From assembly GCA_024640745.1 (NCBI GenBank), contig JAHEEL010000002.1, forward strand, positions 1 to 29,063: a stretch of DNA of 29,063 nt, read 5' to 3'. Origin of the DNA: Actinomycetes bacterium. Lineage in GTDB: Bacteria; Actinomycetota; Acidimicrobiia; Spongiisociales; UBA5794. Position numbers and translations under genes: made by a program. The notes under the pieces are model-generated. The model made no database searches. It had not been told where the DNA came from and was given only the letters and a program-made list of their open reading frames with translations. Below are positions 15,037 through 22,318 of the stretch, one piece after another. Position 1 is the first letter of the stretch. The number at the start of each line of letters is the position of its first letter.

Positions 15037-15456
15037 CTAGATGCCTGCCAGTTCGATGATCACAGCGAGTCCAACGGTGTACACGCCGTAGAGGATCACG
15101 ATGCCGAGCGCCATCCAGGTAGCGAGTTCCCTGCGATCGATGCCCGCGGCGAGGCCGATCAGTGCGCTCACCGTGACGCCTGGGAAGATCGGTCCGATCA
15201 GCCCCAGACCCTCCGTTCCGTACTTCCCGAGCATTCGCCTACCGCCCTCGAGCCTGTCCTCGGAGAGGTCGAGTTTGCGCACGATCCACTCGCGCAGTCC
15301 TGCGCCGACGAAGACGAAGACGAACATGCCGAGCAGCGCCCCTGCGGCCGCAGCGAGATAGGTCTCGAGTGCCGGAAGATCGAGCAGGAACCCAACGGGG
15401 ATCGCGAACCCCCCGCTGATGACGGCAACGATCGCGACGATGAGATGGTCGGTCAC
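15037..15456 (-). CDS. Small multi-drug export protein-like membrane protein
   Basis: 139 residues, with helices at about 5-27, 32-53 and 85-137. The central KYGTEGLGLIGPIFPGVTVSALIGLAAGIDRRELATWMALG resembles the re-entrant G-x-x-G-x-x-P core of Pfam 'small multi-drug export' (Sm_multidrug_ex) and of the larger DedA/SNARE-associated family. The GTG start overlaps the previous gene's stop in GTGA (15453-15456). Drug export is only a family label; a lipid-translocation-related role would fit its two flippase-like neighbours. Confidence 0.72.
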   Translation of the reverse strand: MTDHLIVAIVAVISGGFAIPVGFLLDLPALETYLAAAAGALLGMFVFVFVGAGLREWIVRKLDLSEDRLEGGRRMLGKYGTEGLGLIGPIFPGVTVSALIGLAAGIDRRELATWMALGIVILYGVYTVGLAVIIELAGI

Positions 15457-16577
15457 GAGGCTTCAGCTCCGCCTTCCGCCTGCACCTGTTGCTTGACCAT
15501 GTTGCGGCGCCAGCCGATCAGCGGGACGAGCCCAATCAGGATCGGCACCAGCCAGGTGAAGATCCGGTGGACGAACGCGCCTGCGGTGACGGCCGTGGCA
15601 AGTTCGGTGTTTCCGCTGTTGCCGACGATCACACCGACGTAGGCCAGCTCGACGACCCCGAGGCCGCCGGGGAAGATGGGGATCATGCTGAGCAGAAGGC
15701 CGACGGCGTAGGCATCGAAGATGATGCCCACCGAGGCCTGCTCGGCCGCTACGCCCATGAACCGCATCGAGAACACCAGTGCCGCGAAGAAGATCCCCTG
15801 TGCCGTCAGCGTCACGACCGTTGCCGGCAGCCAGCGCTCCTTGACCGTGCCCATGACTCGTCGTCGGAAGTCGACGAGCTTCCCACCGAGCCCCTCCAAT
15901 TCGGGGAACTTCCACCGGCCGCCGATCATCCCGTTGTACCAGCGCTGAGCGGTCTCGCCGATCCGAAGCGCAATCTGCTGACGGTAGAGGATCAAGGCCG
16001 TCAGCGCGACCGCGGCAAGAATCGCCGCGACACCGACGATGGCGATCGTTACCAGGAGATCATCGTTGATCCCTTCGGCGACCAGGATCCAGGCGAGGGC
16101 GACGATCGGCACGACCAGCTTGTAGCCCGTTGTGAAGAACCAGCTGAGGATGATCCCGGCACTCGCCGCCTCACCGCTGATGCCAGCTGTTCTGTACATC
16201 CCGAATCGGATGGCGAGGTCGGCCCCCGGGGGAGCAACGAAAGCCACCGAGTTCGACGATGCCCACGCTTTCCACCCTTCCCACCAGCCGAGCCCGGGGA
16301 TCAGCGTGTTGTACACGCCCGCGCTGAACCACATGAAGGCGAAACCGAAGAAGGTGAGCAACACGACCTCGCCGATGGTCAGCTGCAGAATCGAGTCGAC
16401 GACCTGCCCGTAGTCGATGAATTGGGGGAGGAAGACGACGAAGATCAGGAACAGGACGATGGCAACGAGGACGAACTCTCGGATGGCCTTCTTCCTGCTC
16501 TCCTCGGCGTCTTCCTGGGGCGTGTGTTCCGCGGGCGGCAGCATCGCATCGGCCGCGTCGTGGTCGGCGTCGGTCAT
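15453..16577 (-). CDS. Flippase-like integral membrane protein (LPG_synthase_TM family), copy A
   Basis: 374 residues: an acidic N-terminal tail of about 32 residues, then about eight membrane helices. It shares with copy B the LPQFIDYGQVVDSI region, the VAPPGADLAIRFGMYRTAGIS segment and IFPGGLGVVELAYVGVIVG, the PGG-G translocase signature. No synthetase domain. ATG 16577 overlaps the stop of the upstream 90-aa gene (ATGA), and its own stop overlaps the GTG of the export-like gene, so it is tightly coupled on both sides. Substrate unknown. Confidence 0.85.
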   Translation of the reverse strand: MTDADHDAADAMLPPAEHTPQEDAEESRKKAIREFVLVAIVLFLIFVVFLPQFIDYGQVVDSILQLTIGEVVLLTFFGFAFMWFSAGVYNTLIPGLGWWEGWKAWASSNSVAFVAPPGADLAIRFGMYRTAGISGEAASAGIILSWFFTTGYKLVVPIVALAWILVAEGINDDLLVTIAIVGVAAILAAVALTALILYRQQIALRIGETAQRWYNGMIGGRWKFPELEGLGGKLVDFRRRVMGTVKERWLPATVVTLTAQGIFFAALVFSMRFMGVAAEQASVGIIFDAYAVGLLLSMIPIFPGGLGVVELAYVGVIVGNSGNTELATAVTAGAFVHRIFTWLVPILIGLVPLIGWRRNMVKQQVQAEGGAEAS

Positions 16578-16846
16578 CGTCCGTCGGCTCCTCGTCTTGG
16601 GAGTGCGTCGGCAAGCTGGTCGAGTCCGGTGACCATCTCGGTACGGAGTGATCTCAACCCAGACGGTACTTCGGCGTCATCGTCGACTAGAAGGAATGTG
16701 GTGGCAGGGCTCGCTTCGGTCAGTGTGGTCGCGGTCGTCGCCACGCTGCTGATCGAGGGATTCCCGTTGCGTGCAAGGAAGAGGCCGGCCTTGACCTCCT
16801 TCGCATGAACGGCGATGACGAGGCGTACCGGTGCTGCTTCGGTCAT
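16574..16846 (-). CDS. Unknown 90-aa soluble protein in the membrane operon
   Basis: I do not recognise the family. The predicted protein begins MTEAAPVRLVIAVHAKEVKAG and looks alpha/beta: a VRLVIAVHA strand, a TTFLLVDDDAEV strand-turn, and a C-terminal amphipathic LRTEMVTGLDQLADALPRR helix. No signal peptide or membrane segment. The start ATG overlaps the MFS stop (16843-16846, ATGA) and the stop overlaps the start of flippase-like copy A, so both ends are fixed by coupling to real genes; the frame is open further upstream but that part is antisense to the MFS frame. A cytoplasmic partner or regulator of the transporters is a guess. Confidence 0.65.
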   Translation of the reverse strand: MTEAAPVRLVIAVHAKEVKAGLFLARNGNPSISSVATTATTLTEASPATTFLLVDDDAEVPSGLRSLRTEMVTGLDQLADALPRRGADGR

Positions 16847-18117
16847 GCTCCGGCCACCGCATTCCCGGGCGAACCGTCCTCGACGTTGAGAGAACCGTCG
16901 CGGATGCGCCTCTCGGTCGGGCGGAGCCAGAGCCACAGGACGGCCACCGACAGACCTGCTGCCGCGGCGGCCATCCAGTTCACGGCGTTGAAGCCGAACG
17001 CGTCGGCGAGGAAGCCTCCGATGAGGCTGCCGGCGAAGCTGCCGGTGGCGCTTGCGGCGATCACCCATCCGCTCGCCGCTCCCGCCGGGAAGGATGCATA
17101 TCGAACCGCCAGACTCGATTGGCCGAGTCGCGTGAATGGTGCGGCGTTGTACATCACCTGCATGAATGCGGCACCCAGGAGTACCTTGTTGCCGGTCGCC
17201 GTCCCGACGGCGGCCATGCCGAGGCCGGCGACAAAGCGAGCGACGATGCCCGCCGTGAACGGGGAATATGCCCCGCTTCGGGCCATCCAGCGCCCGGCGG
17301 GAACGAACAGGACGATGTTGAGGAGTCCGGCAAGACCAATCATCGCCGCCGTCGTCTTCTCATCCAGGCCGTAGACGTTCGGCATGATGTTGGAGATCTG
17401 CGAGTTCACGCCGTTGTTGGCAATCGACGAGAGCGTCAGGACGGCGATGTAGACGCCGAATGTCGACACGAAGATCTGCTTGAGGGAGGCCTTGCGTGCC
17501 TTTGACACGCCGTCGCGTCCCGGGTCCTTCGACGCAACGGCCACGTGGAGGCGACGGTTCGCAGCGGCGGACGTGAACCAGACGACGACCGTTGCAGCGG
17601 CCATCACTGCGCCTGCGAGCCAGAAACGCCGGGTGAACGACCAACTCGTCACCGCCGCGAGGAGCATGCCGCCGGCTAGCTGTCCCGCCGGCATCATCAG
17701 CGAGAACGTCGTCAACTGCTTCGCCTCGATCTCCTGGGACAGGCGAGCACCGACGATGAAGACCGGGCCAACGGCGGACACGGCGGCAACGCCGATGCCC
17801 ATCACGATGGCGTCGATTGCGAACAGTTCAGCGTTTTCAGACGACAGCGCAAGCATGGCGAAGCCGAGCGCCATGCCGGCAATGCCGACCACGAGGAGGA
17901 GGCGGTGCGCGGCGTACTTGTCGGCGAAGGAACCTAGCGCCGGCCCAAGCAGGGCTCCGAGAGCAATGATGGCCATGACGACCCCCGCAGCCGATGCGTC
18001 TCCGGCGATCTCCTTGACGAACGGGGGGATGAGCAGGGACACGAACGCGCTGTAGCCGGCGCCGACGGCGAAGTTGGACAGCATCCACCATTCAAACGCC
18101 CTGGCTTCACGAGTCAC
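16843..18117 (-). CDS. Major facilitator superfamily transporter
   Basis: 424 residues, 12 predicted membrane helices, first gene of the coupled membrane operon. Seen: VVMAIIALGALLGPALGSFADKYAAHRLLLVVGIAG, the helix 2-3 MFS loop (GxxADKxxxRxxL) at about residues 51-70, a central cytoplasmic loop rich in Lys/Arg near 200, and LLNIVLFVPAGRWMARSGAY in the second half. Start: GTG 18117 just before the first helix (WWMLSNFAVGAGYSAFVSLLIPPF); no clear ribosome-binding site, and ATG 18084 is an alternative but would cut into helix 1. Substrate unknown. Confidence 0.85.
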   Translation of the reverse strand: MTREARAFEWWMLSNFAVGAGYSAFVSLLIPPFVKEIAGDASAAGVVMAIIALGALLGPALGSFADKYAAHRLLLVVGIAGMALGFAMLALSSENAELFAIDAIVMGIGVAAVSAVGPVFIVGARLSQEIEAKQLTTFSLMMPAGQLAGGMLLAAVTSWSFTRRFWLAGAVMAAATVVVWFTSAAANRRLHVAVASKDPGRDGVSKARKASLKQIFVSTFGVYIAVLTLSSIANNGVNSQISNIMPNVYGLDEKTTAAMIGLAGLLNIVLFVPAGRWMARSGAYSPFTAGIVARFVAGLGMAAVGTATGNKVLLGAAFMQVMYNAAPFTRLGQSSLAVRYASFPAGAASGWVIAASATGSFAGSLIGGFLADAFGFNAVNWMAAAAAGLSVAVLWLWLRPTERRIRDGSLNVEDGSPGNAVAGA

Positions 18118-18156
18118 CTCGCCACGGTAGGGCCGATGCCGCGGACCGACAAGGTT

Positions 18157-18193
18157 CAGATAATCGGTGGTTAACCCTGGTCGAACGACCAGG
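18157..18193 (-). promoter_or_regulatory. Putative promoter and palindromic operator of the membrane operon
   Basis: TTCGAC (18185-18180) and TATCTG (18162-18157) are separated by 17 bp on the minus strand, giving a leader of about 20-35 bases to GTG 18117. The -35 lies inside CCTGGTCG-TT-CGACCAGG (18193-18176), with perfect 8-bp arms, and GGTTAACC (18176-18169) adjoins it. No T-run follows, so an operator is favoured over a terminator. Confidence 0.4.
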
Positions 18194-18212
18194 CCGCCCG
18201 TCCGGGGCCGAG

Positions 18213-18305
18213 TCAGATCTGAATGATGCCCTCCCGGAGTGCGGTCGAGGCCGCCTTGGTTCGGGTTCGGGCGCCGAGGCGATTGAGCACGTTCTGCACC
18301 TGGAA
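18213..18305 (-). pseudogene. Remnant of a LuxR-type helix-turn-helix C-terminus
   Basis: The 30 codons before a TAG-type stop at 18213 read like the last half of a LuxR/NarL DNA-binding domain: VQNVLNRLGARTRTKAASTA then LREGIIQI, matching the family's recognition helix and final helix ('TVKNHLxxIxxKLGVxxRTxAAxxALxxGLI'). The preceding LTPRE-R-VL part and any receiver or ligand domain are missing, and upstream codons in this frame do not resemble the family. It looks like the tail of a deleted regulator gene just upstream of the membrane operon. A short real gene is possible but unlikely. Confidence 0.6.
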
Positions 18306-18480
18306 AGCGTTGCTCGCTCGGCTGGCGTTCCATATTGGTCCGCTGCGGCGAGGTCGTTGGGTGCGGCGCTCATGTGTGCCTCCCGTTCGCGGAAGCAATG
18401 CACACGCACCGGACCTCGGCAATGAGTTGCCTTCGTTGGAATATCCGGTCATCATCGGCACGGATAGTGAGGGAGGCGGA

Positions 18481-18984
18481 ATGAAGGCGGTGTTCTCAGC
18501 ACGCTGGGTCAGCCTGGTTGCTGTGGTGTTCTCCGCTGTGGGCGCCGTGCTGATGTTCATCGTCGGCGGCGTTACGACGATCCAGTCGGTCGGCGCCTAC
18601 CTCGGCACCGGCGAGCACGAGGCATTCACTTCCGACGCTGCCCTCGAGGCGACCGTCGATGTTGTCACGGCGCTGGATCAGTTCCTGTTGGGCCTCGTGC
18701 TGCTCGTGTTCGCGTTCGGCATCTACTCGCTGTTCCTCTCCACCGAGACCGAGGAAGAGCGTGAGCGCATCGGAGCGCCCGCATGGCTCCAGGTGACGAG
18801 TGTCAGCGAACTCAAGATCAAGCTTCTCGAAACGGTCTCCGTCCTCCTTGCTGTTCTCTTCCTCAAGGGGATTTTGAAAGGCCCGGCGGATGCCTCGATC
18901 GAGTGGAGTTCCCTCGTCGTCCCGCTTGCGGTGGCCCTGTTTGCCGTGACGGTCTGGCTCATTCGCACGTCGAAACAGCACTGA
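18481..18984 (+). CDS. UPF0114 (YqhA-like) membrane protein
   Basis: 167 residues with four membrane helices: RWVSLVAVVFSAVGAVLMFIVGG (about 8-30), ALDQFLLGLVLLVFAFGIYSLFL (64-86), LLETVSVLLAVLFLKGIL (115-132) and LVVPLAVALFAVTVWLI. The LDQFLLGLVLLVFAFGIYSLF helix is the typical UPF0114 signature. GGAGG (18472-18476) lies 4 bases before ATG 18481. The following DUF389 gene starts 13 bp after its stop, so they are probably co-transcribed. Function of the family is not established. Confidence 0.88.
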   Translation: MKAVFSARWVSLVAVVFSAVGAVLMFIVGGVTTIQSVGAYLGTGEHEAFTSDAALEATVDVVTALDQFLLGLVLLVFAFGIYSLFLSTETEEERERIGAPAWLQVTSVSELKIKLLETVSVLLAVLFLKGILKGPADASIEWSSLVVPLAVALFAVTVWLIRTSKQH

Positions 18985-18997
18985 AGAGGTTCCGCTG

Positions 18998-20524
18998 GTG
19001 GGTGACATCGAGACTGCACCGGGGCTGGTTCGGCGCTTGGTCGTCGAAGGCGTGGGCATCGTTGCCAGTGGTCTCCTGCTTGTGTTGGCTGCGATTGTCC
19101 AAGAGCGGTTCTCCGTTCTCGCCGGCGCGGGGATGCTCGTGCTGGCGCTCTTCGACATGGTGCGCCTCCGCCGGCTGCAGAGCTCCGGCGGCTCATGGAT
19201 TCGGCCGGCGGCGTCGGCGGTGGCTGGACTCGTGCTCATCTCCGTCGAACCCGACATTGGTACCACGGCCGGGATCGTGGTGGGTTCGGCCCTGATCGTC
19301 GGCGGCTTGGTATCGATCTGGAAGTCGTTCCGATCACCCGAAGAGCAGTGGGAGCACATCGTCTTCGGGCTGGTCGAGTTTGCGCTCGCCGCCCTCGTCA
19401 TGCTGTTCCCGGCCTCCACACTGCGAGCCGTCTTCGCATCGCTCGGAATCGCGTTGGTCATCGTCGGCGGCGCTGTTGTTGCCATGGCGTTGACCGGGCG
19501 CATCAACGATGCCACCCGACCGTGGGAGGCCTTCCGCACGTGGGTGAGGGATCAGCAGTACTCTCCGACCGAGCGCCGGGACCTCGTTTCCAACCTCTAC
19601 TTCGTCGGCGCCGACGCCCGCAAGCGATTCACCCGGTTTGCGACGTTGCTCTTGCTCGCAGCCGTCATCGCCACGTTTGCCGTGGTCGCAGACAACGTGG
19701 CAGTCGTGATCGGGGCCATGCTCATCTCACCGATCACGGCTCCCCTGATGGGTATTGCGGCCGGGATTCTGCTCGGCTATCGCCGGCGCACGCTCTTGGC
19801 GCTCGCCACCCTGGTAAGCGCGGCGGTTGGGGTCGTGGCGCTCGCGGCCCTCATCGGTGTGCTGATTCCCTCGTTCTCGCTCGAGCGGAACGACCTGATT
19901 TCGACCTTCGCCACACCCACCCTCATCGATCTCGCCGTAGCTCTGGCCGCCGGAGCAGCCGGCGGGTTTGCCACCGCTCGCAAGGACGTCTCGAATTCGC
20001 TGCCGGGCGTCGCGGTCTCGCTGACCCTGGTGCCGGCGCTCGCCGCCGCAGGACTCCTGTTCCAGGATGGGGCCGTCTCGTTCGGCTTCGGCGCGCTCCT
20101 GACGTTCGTGACCAACGCGGTGGCCATCGTTCTGGCCGCATCCGCGGCGTTTGTGATGACGGGCTTCGCCCCGTTGCGCCGCATCGAGGCGAGCGGGCAG
20201 AGCGTTCGGCTGGGACTCGGTCTCGTCGTGCTGATCGTGGTGCTCGTGACGATTCCGCTCGCATGGACGGTGGAGCAGATCATCGACCGGAATGACCTCG
20301 TCAGCGGCGTGGAGGTGGAAGCGATCGAGTGGCTCGGTGACAACTCCAGCTATGAAGTCCTCGACGTTTCGTTGCTCAAAGAGGCGGTCGAGGTGCGAAT
20401 CGCAGGAACCGGCGACCTTCCCTCAGTGGACGATCTCGTTGCTCGCGTGAACGAGAAGGCGGATCGCGAGGTCGAGCTGGTCGTCAAGGTGATCGAGCAG
20501 CGGATCCTGACGTCGAGCGAGTAG
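18998..20524 (+). CDS. DUF308(HdeD-like)-DUF389 fusion membrane protein
   Basis: 508 residues. Residues 1-170 hold six short hydrophobic helices in pairs (GVGIVASGLLLVLAAIV, GIVVGSALIVGGLVSIWKSF, LGIALVIVGGAVVAMAL) like HdeD/DUF308 proteins. After a charged linker (RTWVRDQQYSPTERRDL), residues about 190-410 are a DUF389 domain: ATFAVVADNVAVVIGAMLISPITAPLMGIAAGILLGYRR is its hallmark, followed by AAGAAGGFATARKDVSNSLPGVAVSLTLVPALAAAGL. The C-terminal 90 residues are soluble and mixed alpha/beta. GTG 18998 has AAGAGG 9 bases upstream. A stress-related or transport function is only suggested by family names. Confidence 0.85.
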   Translation: MGDIETAPGLVRRLVVEGVGIVASGLLLVLAAIVQERFSVLAGAGMLVLALFDMVRLRRLQSSGGSWIRPAASAVAGLVLISVEPDIGTTAGIVVGSALIVGGLVSIWKSFRSPEEQWEHIVFGLVEFALAALVMLFPASTLRAVFASLGIALVIVGGAVVAMALTGRINDATRPWEAFRTWVRDQQYSPTERRDLVSNLYFVGADARKRFTRFATLLLLAAVIATFAVVADNVAVVIGAMLISPITAPLMGIAAGILLGYRRRTLLALATLVSAAVGVVALAALIGVLIPSFSLERNDLISTFATPTLIDLAVALAAGAAGGFATARKDVSNSLPGVAVSLTLVPALAAAGLLFQDGAVSFGFGALLTFVTNAVAIVLAASAAFVMTGFAPLRRIEASGQSVRLGLGLVVLIVVLVTIPLAWTVEQIIDRNDLVSGVEVEAIEWLGDNSSYEVLDVSLLKEAVEVRIAGTGDLPSVDDLVARVNEKADREVELVVKVIEQRILTSSE

Positions 20525-20652
20525 TTGACCGGTGGGCGAGCGACGGCGGTGACTAGTGCGGGTTGCACTCGGAGATATGGACTTCTGCGGGCGGCGAAAC
20601 GCGCCGAAGAACAACGGATGAGCGAGCCACGCAACACGTACCGACCAGTCGA

Positions 20653-20667
20653 GAGAACCGGGTTCTC
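20653..20667. promoter_or_regulatory. 15-bp palindrome ahead of a small gene
   Basis: GAGAACC-G-GGTTCTC, perfect 7-bp arms, 33 bp before ATG 20701. Possible operator for the 63-aa gene; function inferred. Confidence 0.3.
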
Positions 20668-20700
20668 GTCGAGGTGCGTCGGGATGCCTGGGGGGCACCA

Positions 20701-20892
20701 ATGATCGTCGACCGATACATATCCAATGCCGATGATGACGGCTACATCGAGCGAACGGCGGTCCGGTTGCGAGCGATGACCGCCGGAACGAGCCGTTTCG
20801 TCGAAACCGATCCGACCGTGATCCGAGAGCGTCTCAGACGTTCGAACCGTCTGGCGGAGACGCGAGCCCACCTGGGCGAGAGCGTCGCGTAG
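20701..20892 (+). CDS. Hypothetical 63-aa charged protein
   Basis: ATG 20701 is preceded by a G-rich stretch (GGGGGG, 4-9 bases upstream) that could act as ribosome-binding site. The product starts MIVDRYISNADDDGYIERTA and contains an Arg-rich stretch (VIRERLRRSNRLAETRAH), predicted helical. No family recognised. The frame is open further upstream to 20563 but that part overlaps the inverted repeat region and looks non-coding. The gene lies wholly inside the 382-bp inverted-repeat segment. Coding status is uncertain because of its small size. Confidence 0.45.
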   Translation: MIVDRYISNADDDGYIERTAVRLRAMTAGTSRFVETDPTVIRERLRRSNRLAETRAHLGESVA

Positions 20893-20954
20893 CCGCCGGT
20901 CTTCAACCTCTGCAATGACGCACTAGTCACTCGGGCACGCGTGGCGTTGTGTCT

Positions 20955-20971
20955 CCCCGATCGGCTCGGGG
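20955..20971 (+). terminator. Possible hairpin after the 63-aa gene
   Basis: CCCCGA-TCGGC-TCGGGG can form a 6-bp GC-rich stem with a 5-base loop. There is no T-run, so this is a weak terminator candidate. Confidence 0.25.
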
Positions 20972-21068
20972 TCGTCGATACTGGTCGGCACACGAGGCGT
21001 CGCGAGAAACTCACTGGTGGGGTCGGCACCTCGGCAAGACGTCGACCGGGAAGTGCAAGGAGCGGGGA

Positions 21069-21263
21069 ATGCGGGCATTTTGGTCCCGAAAGAACGAGGA
21101 GGACGAGGCGCGCTACCGCCAACGGACGGTCGGCAGAATCCGGGGACTGGCGTCGTCGGACCCGAGCTCCGACCCGGCCGAGCCCGACCAGATTCGTGCA
21201 CGGATCGAGCGAATGAAACAAGCGGCCGATCCGGCTCGGGACGGAGCAGGCAACTCGGCCTAG
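21069..21263 (+). CDS. Hypothetical 64-aa charged protein
   Basis: ATG 21069 has AAGGAG about 8 bases upstream. The product begins MRAFWSRKNEEDEARYRQRT and continues as a highly charged, probably helical protein (DQIRARIERMKQAAD near the C-terminus). No family recognised, no membrane segment. Its stop overlaps the stop of the convergent pirin gene in CTAG, the same arrangement as two other convergent pairs in this window, which mildly supports it as real. Confidence 0.5.
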   Translation: MRAFWSRKNEEDEARYRQRTVGRIRGLASSDPSSDPAEPDQIRARIERMKQAADPARDGAGNSA

Positions 21264-22228
21264 CGAGAACCTCCGATGCCTGCATGCGGGATCTGGCCGA
21301 GTCGCCCGGCCTGGAAATCCTCATACGCCGTGACCAATTCCGCCCGCGTGTTCATCACGAACGGCCCGGCCCATGCAATGGGTTCGCGGATAGGAAGACC
21401 ACCGAGCACGAGCACATCCATGTCCGGGCTACGTGATTCCTGCTGCTCGTCTGCGGAGATGGTCAGGATATCTCCAGCACCGAACACCGCCAGGTTGCCC
21501 GCATGTGCGGGATGCCGTTCGGCGCCGAACGATCCCCGACCGTTGAGCACATAGGCCAGAGCGTTGAAGTCACGTGGCCACGGAACCTCCAAGCGAGCCC
21601 CGGGGCTGAGCGTGGCATGGAACAGGACGATCGGCGTGTGAGTCGACCCCGGACCGACGTGGCCGGCGATTTCTCCGGCGATCAATCGAACGAGCGCACC
21701 ACCGTCTTCGGTGGTGAGCAGCGCAACGCGCCCCGCGCTCAGGTCCTGATAGCGGGGCGGGAGGAACTTGTTGCGCTTCGGGAGGTTCACCCACAGCTGG
21801 AACCCGTGGAAGAGGCCACCGGACATCACGAGTTTCTCGGGCGGGGTCTCGATGTGCAGGATCCCCGATCCAGCCGTCATCCATTGCGTGTCGCCGTTGG
21901 TGATCATGCCGCCACCGCCGTGTGAGTCCTGGTGCTGCATGGTGCCGTCAATCATGTAGGTGACGGTTTCGAACCCACGGTGCGGGTGCCACGGAGTCCC
22001 CTTCGGTTCACCCGGCGCGTACTCCACCTCACCCATCTGGTCGAGGTGGATGAACGGATCGAGTTCCGCGAGGTCGACGCCGCCGAACGCCCGACGGACG
22101 GGGAATCCCTCGCCTTCGAAGCCGGTCGGTCCGGTCGTCACCGACTTGACCGGTCGGTCGATCGATCCGGGTTCGGGACGGCGGAGCCGAGGCAATACGA
22201 GCGTGTCTTCCACGGTTACGGCTGGCAC
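21260..22228 (-). CDS. Pirin family protein (bicupin)
   Basis: 322 residues, two cupin domains. The N-terminal cupin carries the pirin metal site: HPHRGFETVTY gives His81 and His83, and SGILHIE gives His125 and Glu127, the spacing of the iron-binding HxH...HxE set of pirins. The C-terminal pirin domain includes PIVLFHATLSPGARLEVPW and ends with the family motif GGLPIREPIAWAGPFVMNTR. Pirins act as quercetin dioxygenases or redox-sensing co-regulators; the role here is unknown. GTG 22228 is preceded by AAAGGAAG about 3 bases away. It is 90 bp downstream of the permease gene on the same strand, possibly co-transcribed. Confidence 0.93.
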   Translation of the reverse strand: MPAVTVEDTLVLPRLRRPEPGSIDRPVKSVTTGPTGFEGEGFPVRRAFGGVDLAELDPFIHLDQMGEVEYAPGEPKGTPWHPHRGFETVTYMIDGTMQHQDSHGGGGMITNGDTQWMTAGSGILHIETPPEKLVMSGGLFHGFQLWVNLPKRNKFLPPRYQDLSAGRVALLTTEDGGALVRLIAGEIAGHVGPGSTHTPIVLFHATLSPGARLEVPWPRDFNALAYVLNGRGSFGAERHPAHAGNLAVFGAGDILTISADEQQESRSPDMDVLVLGGLPIREPIAWAGPFVMNTRAELVTAYEDFQAGRLGQIPHAGIGGSR

Positions 22229-22318
22229 GGTCTTCCTTTCAACGATGTCTTCGGTGTGAACGCAGCGTTGATCGCAACGATTCCTCGGCAGGTATTCGGA
22301 GCCGCGACGGCCCCTGGA

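Larger units (their letters stand above)
20549..20930. repeat. 382-bp segment bounded by 12-bp inverted repeats
   Basis: GTGACTAGTGCG at 20549-20560 and its exact reverse complement CGCACTAGTCAC at 20919-20930 face each other; inside them TTGCA (20563-20567) and TGCAA (20911-20915) extend the symmetry with an indel. The interval carries one small gene (20701-20892) and several shorter palindromes. No target-site duplication or transposase is visible. It could be a miniature inverted-repeat element, or paired regulator sites containing the ACTAGT core. Confidence 0.4.

Noticed and set aside
15489..16808. 439-codon plus-strand frame
   Set aside because: Asp/Glu/Arg-rich shadow of hydrophobic flippase-like coding sequence on the other strand.
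20780..20870. Possible tRNA gene around the AGACG-TTCGAAC-CGTCT unit
   Set aside because: The acceptor 3' side has only a partial match about 65 bases upstream, and no D-arm or anticodon arm can be drawn; the segment fits a small coding frame.
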